The notes under the pieces are model-generated. The model did no database searches. It saw nothing but the letters and a program-made list of their open reading frames with translations, and had not been told where the DNA came from. A program made the position numbers and the translations under genes. Positions 1 to 6,141 of a stretch of DNA of 14,171 nt are shown in pieces. Origin of the DNA: Candidatus Tenderia sp. (lineage in GTDB: Bacteria; Pseudomonadota; Gammaproteobacteria; Tenderiales; Tenderiaceae); contig JASBUE010000182.1 of assembly GCA_030148045.1 (NCBI GenBank), positions 1 to 14,171 of the forward strand. The letters are read 5' to 3'. How positions within the stretch are numbered: the first letter of the stretch is position 1; each line of letters starts with the position of its first letter.

Positions 1-381
1 GAGATCGATATCGCCGGCATGCGCAAGTATGAGTGGGAAAACATCAAGCCGCAGGTCGACCACATCATCCTGCCCAACGGCAAGCGCATCATCATGCTGG
101 CCGAAGGCCGCCTGGTGAATCTGGGTTGCGGTACCGGTCATCCGAGCTTCGTCATGTCCAACTCCTTCACCAACCAGGTGCTGGCCCAGATCTAGTTCTT
201 CACCAAGGGCGACGAGTACGGGCTGGGTGTCTACATCCTGCCCAAGCACCTGGATGAAGAAGTGGCCCGCCTGCACCTCGGCAGGATCGGCGCCAAACTG
301 ACCAAGCTGACCCAGGAACAGGCCGACTACATCGGCGTGCCCGTGGAAGGACCTTACAAATCCGACCACTATCGGTACTAA
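1..381 (+). pseudogene. ahcY: S-adenosylhomocysteine hydrolase, 3' part, interrupted by in-frame TAG
   Basis: Reading frame 1 enters from outside the window and gives the C-terminal 126 residues of SAH hydrolase, the NAD-dependent enzyme that splits S-adenosylhomocysteine into adenosine and homocysteine. Family hallmarks are intact: GRLVNLGCGTGHPSFVMSNS, the LPKHLDEEVARLHL block, and the C-terminal tail QADYIGVPVEGPY...HYRY, whose Lys and Tyr contact the NAD of the neighbouring subunit. The codon at 193-195 is TAG, where the family normally has Glu (QIEL[FW]TK); here it reads QI-stop-FFTK. The next 61 codons keep perfect frame and strong similarity up to TAA at 379-381. One base change (GAG to TAG) would explain the stop. 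Either the gene is freshly inactivated, the stop is a sequencing or assembly error, or it is read through. The family identification is very secure; the gene's status is not. Confidence 0.9.
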
Positions 382-386
382 AAAGC

Positions 387-436
387 GGAGGAAAGGGAAC
401 AAGGGAAAAAACACCTTTTCGTTGTCCCTTTCCTCC
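387..436 (+). promoter_or_regulatory. Hairpin in the ahcY-metF gap with an alternative pairing partner
   Basis: Six bases after the ahcY stop, 387-402 is complementary to 422-436 (15 pairs with one bulged A), enclosing a 19-nt loop. There is no U-run directly after it, so it is a poor intrinsic terminator. The right arm, 426-435 (ccctttcctc), can pair equally well with 388-397 or with 481-490, because gaggaaaggg occurs at both places. A T-rich stretch (about 511-545) follows just before metF. This geometry resembles an attenuator or RNA switch, but it could also be a decayed repeat. I see no SAH-riboswitch consensus here. Confidence 0.5.
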
Positions 437-547
437 ACTTTCCAACGGTAAGTTGATTACCACCCTACGTACCAACAACTGAGGAAAGGGGAAAGGCGAC
501 GGAAAATACTTTATCTTTTCTCTGTCATCTTTTTTCTGTTTTTATAT

Positions 548-1393
548 ATGAACACACAGTCAAAATATTCGAAACAATACAGCTGCGAGTTCTTCCCCCC
601 CAAGACCGAACAGGGCGCGGAAAAACTGCGCACCACCCTGGCGGAACTGGCCCGGCTCGAACCGGCCTACTTCTCCGTCACCTTCGGCGCCGGCGGCAGC
701 ACCCAGGAGGGCACTTTCGACACGGTCAAGGAGATCCAGGAAAAAGGCTACCAGGCCGCCCCCCATCTCTCCTGCATCGGTGGCACCCGCGACAGCATCC
801 GCGGCCTGCTGGACAAATACATGGGCATCGGCATCAAGCGCATCGTGGCGCTGCGCGGCGACATGCCCTCGGGCATGCGCGACCGCGGCGATTTCCGCTA
901 CGCCAACGAGCTGGTGGAATTCATCCGCGCCGAAACCGGCGACTACTTCCACATCGAAGTGGCGGCCTACCCGGAATTTCACCCCCAGGCGCCCAGCGCC
1001 GAGAAGGATCTGAAAAATTTTGCCCGCAAGGTGAAGGCCGGCGCCGACGCCGCCATCACCCAGTACTTCTACAACGCCGACGCTTATTTCGGTTTCGTCG
1101 ACGAATGCGAAAAGCTGGGACTGGACCTCCCCATCGTGCCGGGCGTCATGCCCATCATCAACTACAGCCAGCTGGCGCGCTTCTCCGACATGTGCGGCGC
1201 CGAGATCCCGCGCTGGATCCGCAAACGCCTGGAAAGTTACGGCGATGACAAGGCCTCGATCCGTGCCTTCGGCGAAGAGGTGGTCACCCAACTGTGCCGC
1301 ACACTACTCGACGGCGGCGCCCCCGGCCTGCATTTCTACACCATGAACCAAAGCACTCCGACAGAGACCTTGTGGCGCAACCTGGATCTCTAA
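548..1393 (+). CDS. metF: 5,10-methylenetetrahydrofolate reductase
   Basis: This 281-residue cytoplasmic flavoprotein reduces 5,10-methylene-THF to 5-methyl-THF, the methyl donor for methionine synthesis; the length is normal for bacterial MetF. Visible motifs are CEFFPPKT near the N-terminus (Glu14 matches catalytic Glu28 of E. coli MetF) and TFGAGGST (about 45-52). ALRGDMP follows (Asp105 matches Asp120 of E. coli), then VAAYPEFHP, ITQYFYN and the C-terminal GAPGLHFYTMN. The ATG at 548 is the only start upstream of the conserved block, yet it has no Shine-Dalgarno; the preceding bases are T-rich. It lies 166 bp downstream of ahcY in the same direction, a common proteobacterial pairing, since both enzymes feed the homocysteine/methionine cycle. 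A strong terminator follows. Confidence 0.97.
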   Translation: MNTQSKYSKQYSCEFFPPKTEQGAEKLRTTLAELARLEPAYFSVTFGAGGSTQEGTFDTVKEIQEKGYQAAPHLSCIGGTRDSIRGLLDKYMGIGIKRIVALRGDMPSGMRDRGDFRYANELVEFIRAETGDYFHIEVAAYPEFHPQAPSAEKDLKNFARKVKAGADAAITQYFYNADAYFGFVDECEKLGLDLPIVPGVMPIINYSQLARFSDMCGAEIPRWIRKRLESYGDDKASIRAFGEEVVTQLCRTLLDGGAPGLHFYTMNQSTPTETLWRNLDL

Positions 1394-1417
1394 GCGGCAG
1401 CGCAATCCGCATTTCAT

Positions 1418-1445
1418 AAAGCCACCTTCGGGTGGCTTTGCTTTA
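1418..1445 (+). terminator. Rho-independent terminator of metF
   Basis: The sequence aaagccacc (1418-1426), a ttcg tetraloop, then ggtggcttt (1431-1439) forms a perfect 9-bp stem, followed by gctttat. It lies 24 bp after the metF stop codon and ends the ahcY-metF unit. Confidence 0.9.
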
Positions 1446-1481
1446 TCATAAGCGGCAATTTATCCGCTGCGACCACACTTC

Positions 1482-3239
1482 ATGTCCGTGCTTCTGAAAC
1501 TCGGTTGGTTCTTCCGCCGCTACCGGCGTCACTACGCCGCCGCCTTTGCCGCCCTGCTGAGCATCTCCGGACTGATCATGGTGCCGCCCTGGATCACCGG
1601 CCGGCTGGTGGATGCCATCGCGCAGGAGCGACTCACCCTGTCCCTGCTGCTCAGCCACCTCGGCCTGCTGTTGGGCGTCGGCCTGGTGGTCTACCTGCTG
1701 CGCATCATCTGGCGCGGCAAACTCTACGGCGCTTCCTATCAATTGGCGGCGCTGCTGCGCAGCCGCATCTACGATCACCTGACTTTGATGGCGCCGGGAT
1801 TTTTCCAACACCACCGCAGCGGCGATCTGATGGCGCGTGCCACCAATGACGTCACCGCCGTGGAGATGACCGCCGGCGAGGCGGTGCTGGCCCTGGTGGA
1901 CGGCGTCCTCACCGGTGTGGTGGTGTTGGCGGTGATGATGACCGTGGTGAGCTGGAAGCTGACCCTGCTGGCCTTGCTGCCCTGGCCCGTCATGGGCTAC
2001 TTCATGTGGCGCTTCGGCAACCAGATGCACGATGCCTTCAGCGAGGCGCAGCGCCAATTCAGCCTGCTCAACGACCAAACCCAGGAGAGCCTCTCCGGCG
2101 TGCGCCTGATCAAGGCCTTCGGCCGACAAACCCAAACCCAGGCCGACTACAGCGCGGTCACCGCGGCGGTCAGCCGCGCCAACCTGGCGGTGGCCAAGGT
2201 CGACGCCAAATACGAACCGGTCATCTTCGCCACCGTCGGCAGCTCCTTTCTGCTGGCCATCGGCGGCGGCGCCTGGTGGATCCACCATGGGCAGCTGACG
2301 GTGGGCGAACTGACCAGCTTCACCATGTACCTCGGCTATCTGATCTGGCCCATGTTCGCCTACGGCTGGACCTTGAACCTGTTGGAACGGGGCGCCGCCG
2401 CCCATGCCCGCATCGACGAACTGCTGGACACCGCGCCGCAAATCCCCGACACCGGCACACGGGAGCAACCCGCCTCCACGCGCCTGGATGTGGACATCAG
2501 GCGGTTTACCTACCCGGGCGGTGCGCATCCCGCCTTGGAGAATATCCATTTCGACCTGCCACCCGGCGCCAGTTTGGGTATCGTCGGCCATACCGGCAGC
2601 GGCAAGACCACCTTGATTAATCTGCTGCTACGCCTTTATGAAGACCCGCAGGTAATGATCCGACTCGACGGCCGAGCGCTGGCCGACTACCGCCTCGCCG
2701 CCCTGCGGCGCCAGTTCGGCCTGGTGCCCCAGGACCCGTTCTTGTTCTCCGTCAGCATTGCCGACAACATCGCCCTGGGCCGCCCAGAGGCGAGCCTGGA
2801 TGAAATCCGCGCCGCGGCCAGGCTGGCCTGCGTCGACGACGACATCCTCACCTTCCCGCAGCAATACGACACCCCGGTGGGGGAACGCGGCATCACCCTG
2901 TCGGGCGGCCAGAAACAGCGCCTCGCCATCGCCCGCGCCCTGTTGCTCGACCCGCCCATCCTGGTGCTGGACGACGCCCTCTCCGCGGTGGATATGCAGA
3001 CCGAGCGGCGCATCCTTCACAACCTGAAACAGACGCGTCAGGGACGCAGCAACATCATCGTCTGTCACCGTTTGTCGGCGGTGACGCAAGCAGATGAGAT
3101 CATCGTGCTGCGCCATGGCATCGTTGAGGAACGGGGTCGGCACATGCAACTGCTGGCCCACGACGGTTGGTATGCGCAGATGTTCCGCTATCAGCAGATC
3201 GAGCGGGCGATTGACCTTGATGGTGGCGGAGATGGGTAG
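1482..3239 (+). CDS. mdlA: MdlA-like ABC exporter half-transporter
   Basis: A 585-residue type IV ABC exporter half: an N-terminal six-helix membrane domain (about residues 10-310) fused to an ATPase domain. It follows E. coli MdlA closely, for example in GASYQLA, GDLMARATNDV, LTSFTMYLG and WYAQMFRYQQ. ATPase motifs are Walker A GHTGSGKT (369-376), Q-loop VPQDPFLF, signature LSGGQ (473-477), Walker B ILVLDD (493-498) and the switch His529. The catalytic Glu position after Walker B is Asp498, a degenerate site typical of one half of heterodimeric exporters and shared by MdlA. The partner is mdlB, 159 bp downstream. The substrate is unknown; the family is called multidrug-resistance-like. ATG 1482 has no Shine-Dalgarno, and a small hairpin (agcgg 1451-1455 with ccgct 1464-1468) lies just upstream. 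The gene ends in TAG. Confidence 0.95.
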   Translation: MSVLLKLGWFFRRYRRHYAAAFAALLSISGLIMVPPWITGRLVDAIAQERLTLSLLLSHLGLLLGVGLVVYLLRIIWRGKLYGASYQLAALLRSRIYDHLTLMAPGFFQHHRSGDLMARATNDVTAVEMTAGEAVLALVDGVLTGVVVLAVMMTVVSWKLTLLALLPWPVMGYFMWRFGNQMHDAFSEAQRQFSLLNDQTQESLSGVRLIKAFGRQTQTQADYSAVTAAVSRANLAVAKVDAKYEPVIFATVGSSFLLAIGGGAWWIHHGQLTVGELTSFTMYLGYLIWPMFAYGWTLNLLERGAAAHARIDELLDTAPQIPDTGTREQPASTRLDVDIRRFTYPGGAHPALENIHFDLPPGASLGIVGHTGSGKTTLINLLLRLYEDPQVMIRLDGRALADYRLAALRRQFGLVPQDPFLFSVSIADNIALGRPEASLDEIRAAARLACVDDDILTFPQQYDTPVGERGITLSGGQKQRLAIARALLLDPPILVLDDALSAVDMQTERRILHNLKQTRQGRSNIIVCHRLSAVTQADEIIVLRHGIVEERGRHMQLLAHDGWYAQMFRYQQIERAIDLDGGGDG

Positions 3240-3256
3240 CTGGGTCCGGGGTAATG

Positions 3257-3371
3257 AAATCCCCCCCAACCCCCCTTTGCAAAAGGGGGGCGAAGTACGG
3301 GTGCCTCTCCTGTCGTCGGCTGGTCGTAGCCACGTATCCCCCCTTTGTAAAGGGGGGCGCAGGGGGGATTT
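3257..3371. repeat. Inverted pair of C6/G6 dispersed repeats between mdlA and mdlB
   Basis: The left arm 3257-3290 follows the pattern aaat-C-run-4 nt-C-run-ttt-2 nt-aaa-G6. The right arm 3338-3371 is its near reverse complement. Each arm also contains its own palindrome (C6 ttt ... aaa G6), so each folds alone as well as with the other arm. About 47 bp separate them. Translated in one frame the arms give NPPLQKGG and SPLCKGG, the signature of a repeat family scattered through many environmental proteobacterial and other genomes. The element probably inserted between the two exporter genes; it carries no gene. It may act as a processing or partial termination signal in the mdlAB transcript. 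Confidence 0.8.
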
Positions 3372-3398
3372 AAACACCACCATCGGTGCAGCCGCCCA

Positions 3399-5138
3399 AT
3401 GAAACACACCACCTTCCAACGCCTGCTGCGCTACGCCCTGGCCGACCGCCGGCTGCTGCGTCAGGCGCTGATCCTGCTGCTCGTCGCCACCGCCGCCGAT
3501 GTCGCCGGGCCGTTGCTGATCAAGGTCTTTCTCGATAATCACGTGGTGCCCGGCGACTGGCAACTGAACGCCATGCTCGGTCTCGGCGCCGCCTATCTGT
3601 TTTTCATGCTGCTGGCGGCAGGCAGCAATTATCTGCAGGCGGTACGCCTCAACATCATCGCGCAGCATTCGGTACAGGCACTGCGACGGCAGGTCTTCGC
3701 CAAGGTGATGGCCATGCCGCTCAGCGAATTCGACCGCACCCCCACCGGCAGCCTGATCTCACGCATTACCAACGATACCGAATCCATCAAAGAACTCTAT
3801 GTCAGCGTGGTCGGCATCGCCGTACAGAACAGCATGCGCATCCTCGGCATCCTCATCGCCATGGCGCTGCTGGACTGGCGCCTGATGCTCATCTGCCTGC
3901 TGTTCGTGCCGGTGGTGGCGGCGCTGATGGTGCTTTATCAACGCCTCAGCGCGCCCCTGTTCCACCGCGCCCGCAGCTTGCTGAGCGACATCAACGCCCG
4001 ACTGCACGAATCATTTCAGGGCATGAAGGTGATCCAGCTCACCAACCAGGCAGCGCGCTTTCGCCGCGACTTCGGCAACCTGGCAGAAAGCCACTACCAG
4101 GCCCGCCTGCGCAACGTGAAACTGGACGCCTACATCCTGCGGCCGGCGGTGGACCTGATCCAGACCCTGATCCTGGTCGGACTGCTGTTCACCTTCGGCT
4201 ACCGCGCCCTCGACAACCCGGTGGAGATCGGCGTTATCTACGTCTTCGTCGCCTACCTGGGCCGCTTCGCCGAACCGCTGATCGAGATCACCCAGCGCCT
4301 TAATCTCTATCAACAGGCCATCGTCGCCGGGGAACGGGTCTTCACGCTGCTCGACCGCGACTACCAAACACCGCCGCGTGACGGACGCGCCCACATCCAT
4401 GCGGGCAAGATTGAATTCGACGACATCCGCTTCAGCTATGACGGCGAACACGAGATCATCAAGGGCGTGTCTCTGAACATTCCAGCCGGGGCCTTCCACG
4501 CCATCGTCGGCCATACCGGCAGCGGCAAGAGCACCCTCACCCAGCTGCTGCTGCGATTTTACGCGCCGCAGCGGGGCGAAATTCGCATCGATGGCCAGCC
4601 GCTGGAGCGCTTCAGCGAGGCGGAGCTGCGCCGCCGGCTCGGCATCGTCCAGCAGGAGCCGTTCATCTTCAACGGCAGCGTGCGCGACAACATCACCCTG
4701 GGGCGGACGATTGAGCCGGACAGCGTCGTCCACGCCGCCAAACAGGCCGGCCTGCACGAACATGTGGCGCGGCTGTCCCAGGGCTACGACACCCCGCTGG
4801 AGGAACGCGGCAGCAATCTGTCCACCGGCCAGCGGCAACTCCTGGCCCTGGCCCGCAGCCTGGTCCAGCAACCCCGCATCCTGATCCTGGACGAGGCCAC
4901 CGCCAATATCGACAGCCACACCGAGGCGCAAATCCAACACGCCCTGATGCAACTGCACGGCCGGCTCACCCTATTGGTCATCACCCATCGCCTCTCCACC
5001 ATCGAAAAGGCGGATCAGATTCTGGTATTGCACCAGGGCGAGGCGGTGCAGCACGGCAGTCACGCCGAACTGCTGCAACAGGAAGGGATTTACCGGCATC
5101 TTTACCGGTTACAGTCGCTGGGGATGGAGGACGAGTAA
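3399..5138 (+). CDS. mdlB: MdlB-like ABC exporter half-transporter
   Basis: A 579-residue membrane-ATPase fusion, the second half of the predicted MdlA/MdlB exporter in the inner membrane. The membrane domain covers about residues 15-310. Similarity to E. coli MdlB is evident in AADVAGPLLI, LSEFDRTPTGSLISRITNDTE, YLGRFAEPLIE and VVAGERVF. ATPase motifs are Walker A GHTGSGKS (371-378), signature LSTGQ (474-478, with Thr for the usual Gly), Walker B ILILDE (494-499) with canonical catalytic Glu499, and His530. So the composite ATP site that relies on Glu499 should be fully active, while the MdlA Asp498 site is impaired. The start ATG at 3399 has no obvious Shine-Dalgarno and lies 27 bp after the inverted repeat. 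Co-expression with mdlA is inferred from order and orientation. No clear terminator follows. Confidence 0.95.
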   Translation: MKHTTFQRLLRYALADRRLLRQALILLLVATAADVAGPLLIKVFLDNHVVPGDWQLNAMLGLGAAYLFFMLLAAGSNYLQAVRLNIIAQHSVQALRRQVFAKVMAMPLSEFDRTPTGSLISRITNDTESIKELYVSVVGIAVQNSMRILGILIAMALLDWRLMLICLLFVPVVAALMVLYQRLSAPLFHRARSLLSDINARLHESFQGMKVIQLTNQAARFRRDFGNLAESHYQARLRNVKLDAYILRPAVDLIQTLILVGLLFTFGYRALDNPVEIGVIYVFVAYLGRFAEPLIEITQRLNLYQQAIVAGERVFTLLDRDYQTPPRDGRAHIHAGKIEFDDIRFSYDGEHEIIKGVSLNIPAGAFHAIVGHTGSGKSTLTQLLLRFYAPQRGEIRIDGQPLERFSEAELRRRLGIVQQEPFIFNGSVRDNITLGRTIEPDSVVHAAKQAGLHEHVARLSQGYDTPLEERGSNLSTGQRQLLALARSLVQQPRILILDEATANIDSHTEAQIQHALMQLHGRLTLLVITHRLSTIEKADQILVLHQGEAVQHGSHAELLQQEGIYRHLYRLQSLGMEDE

Positions 5139-5209
5139 GCGACGGCGGGCCGCAGGCGCCATTCCCCGACCGCCAAATCCCACGCCATGTCCATCCGGGA
5201 AATAAGGAC

Positions 5210-5238
5210 TTGACATGCCATAGCCCCTTGCCTAATAT
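5210..5238 (+). promoter_or_regulatory. Near-consensus sigma70 promoter for the Cys/His-rich operon
   Basis: TTGACA (5210-5215), a 17-bp spacer and TAATAT (5233-5238) give a perfect -35, an ideal spacing and a -10 with one mismatch. Transcription should start near 5245, leaving a leader of about 40 nt. The A/T-rich stretch after the -10 includes the short palindrome aatatatt (5254-5261), which could be part of a repressor site, but no known operator was recognised. Confidence 0.85.
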
Positions 5239-5272
5239 TTACGTGCTACGAATAATATATTTGTAACACAAC

Positions 5273-5279
5273 AAGGAGG
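5273..5279 (+). promoter_or_regulatory. Perfect Shine-Dalgarno AAGGAGG
   Basis: AAGGAGG lies 7 nt before the ATG at 5287. It decides that the small ORF is real: most other genes in this window have weak or no Shine-Dalgarno, and this one sits just behind a near-consensus promoter. Confidence 0.85.
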
Positions 5280-5286
5280 CATACAA

Positions 5287-5481
5287 ATGTGTTGCGACAG
5301 TACCTATCGATTCATGGCCCGCCAGGCATCCCCTGGCATCCTTGAGCAGGAATCCAACTCCTCAGGCTGCCAATGCGACTGCAAACTTGTGCGCAGATTA
5401 TCCGAACCTGAATTACGCCACACCGTGGCGCCACAATACCGCGACAAGCCATCCCTTAAACTCGTACAAAGGGCCTCCTGA
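5287..5481 (+). CDS. Small Cys-containing protein, unknown function
   Basis: A 64-residue protein not recognised as any family. It starts Met-Cys-Cys and has a central CQCDC cluster, so five cysteines in all (2, 3, 28, 30, 32), arranged as CC and CxCxC. This spacing suits thiolate metal binding (Cu(I), Zn, Cd or Hg) or a cluster ligand, but that is inference. There is no signal peptide or membrane segment; the second half (about 33-64) is basic and lacks Cys. Expression signals are excellent: a TTGACA-17-TAATAT promoter and AAGGAGG at 7-nt spacing. It is the first gene of a probable two-gene operon with the His-rich protein 37 bp downstream. A leader peptide controlling the second gene is an alternative role. 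Confidence 0.7.
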   Translation: MCCDSTYRFMARQASPGILEQESNSSGCQCDCKLVRRLSEPELRHTVAPQYRDKPSLKLVQRAS

Positions 5482-5518
5482 CAGAGCATCTTCATACCAC
5501 CCACCAAAGGATAACATC

Positions 5519-5797
5519 ATGAGCGACGACCAACATAACCACGAACACGAGCATGAACATGCCCACCCGCACACCCATACCCATACGCACGAACATGGTC
5601 ATGGGGACCAAAAGCATTCTCACGAACACAGCCACAGCCATACTCATGAGCACCAGCACAGCCACCGCCATGCCCATGGCCACGGCGGCGACAACGAGGT
5701 TCATGACCACGACCATGGCGCCGAGGAAGAACACGACTCCCACGACCATACCCATAGCAGACACGAACAGGAACCGCATAACGATCATCAGCACTGA
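5519..5797 (+). CDS. Histidine-rich putative metal-binding protein
   Basis: A 92-residue protein with 36 histidines (39%), mostly in alternating X-His runs such as HTHTHTHEHGHG and HSHEHSHSHTHEH. Acidic residues are common, with no Cys and no signal peptide, so it is probably cytoplasmic. Such runs bind Ni, Zn, Co or Cu. They resemble Helicobacter Hpn and the His-rich tails or loops of HypB, SlyD and ZIP/CDF transporters, but here the whole protein is the His-rich segment. The start ATG 5519 is preceded by AAAGGA at 7-nt spacing; the frame stays open upstream to a TTG at 5342, which overlaps the Cys-rich ORF and is rejected. It shares a promoter with that ORF and ends before a terminator. No metal transporter or metalloenzyme gene is adjacent. 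Metal storage or buffering is the best guess; the metal is unknown. Confidence 0.85.
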   Translation: MSDDQHNHEHEHEHAHPHTHTHTHEHGHGDQKHSHEHSHSHTHEHQHSHRHAHGHGGDNEVHDHDHGAEEEHDSHDHTHSRHEQEPHNDHQH

Positions 5798-5884
5798 GCA
5801 GCGAATTGGGGGCGGGGAGGTGAATAAGCCTCCCTCCGAGGGAGTAACCCCAAACGCACATAAAACCCTCACCCCTCCGTTCCG

Positions 5885-5914
5885 GCCGCCTTTCTCTGAA
5901 AGGTGGCTTTCTTT
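5885..5914 (+). terminator. Rho-independent terminator after the His-rich gene
   Basis: The sequence gccgccttt (5885-5893), a 5-nt loop, then aaaggtggc (5899-5907) form a 9-bp stem with one G-U pair, followed by tttcttta. A smaller stem, ctccct (5830-5835) with agggag (5839-5844) and a 3-nt loop, lies upstream without a T-run. Apart from these and the palindrome at 5960-6072, I see nothing in the 344 bp between 5798 and the sbcB start. Confidence 0.8.
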
Positions 5915-5959
5915 ATCCGGTTTACCGGGCGGCACCCCGGGACCAGGCAGAACAGCCGA

Positions 5960-6072
5960 CTAGACATCATGTATTGACCTGCCCAACCTCGAAGGCGTGG
6001 GTTACGCTAAGAGATTGGAAACCCCAGCGCAGAGCCAACATCGAGGAGGGCAGGTAAATACATGATGTCTAG
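5960..6072. repeat. 113-bp near-perfect palindrome, MITE-like element
   Basis: The 24-bp ends 5960-5983 and 6049-6072 are reverse complements with one mismatch. The symmetry continues inward: the tract cctcga (5987-5992) pairs with tcgagg (6041-6046), then a looser zone holds tgggttacgct on one side and agcgcagagccaac on the other. The ends are CTAG, itself palindromic, so a CTAG or TA target duplication would be consistent with a transposon-derived miniature element. There is no ORF inside. The tgggttacgc core resembles dispersed repeats seen in many proteobacteria (from memory, not verified). It sits between the His-rich operon terminator and sbcB. Confidence 0.75.
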
Positions 6073-6141
6073 AATCGCGGCAAAACAGACAACTATGTTA
6101 AATTGCCGGTTCTTGCGGCAATAATCCAAAACATCGCCACC

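Noticed and set aside
193..195. Genome-wide amber recoding (for example pyrrolysine or Glu at TAG)
   Set aside because: TAG ends mdlA and archease at the expected family lengths, and no supporting machinery is visible in the window.
382..547. SAH or SAM riboswitch before metF
   Set aside because: No conserved core of these riboswitches could be found; only complementary purine/pyrimidine tracts are present.
1446..2591. Minus-strand ORF of 381 codons opposite mdlA
   Set aside because: The Gln/His/Gly-rich product mirrors the GC3 pattern of mdlA; mdlA itself aligns throughout with the family.
5342..5518. Upstream TTG extension of the His-rich protein
   Set aside because: It overlaps the Cys-containing ORF in another frame; the ATG at 5519 has AAAGGA at the right spacing and the His-rich pattern starts only there.
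5521..5790. CRISPR array or tandem DNA repeat in the His-rich region
   Set aside because: The repetition comes from alternating cac/cat codons; there are no uniform repeats with unique spacers, and a single open frame spans it.
6103..6141. TTG start 13 codons upstream of the sbcB ATG
   Set aside because: Catalytic residue numbering and total length match ExoI when counted from the ATG at 6142, and the extra residues are foreign to the family.
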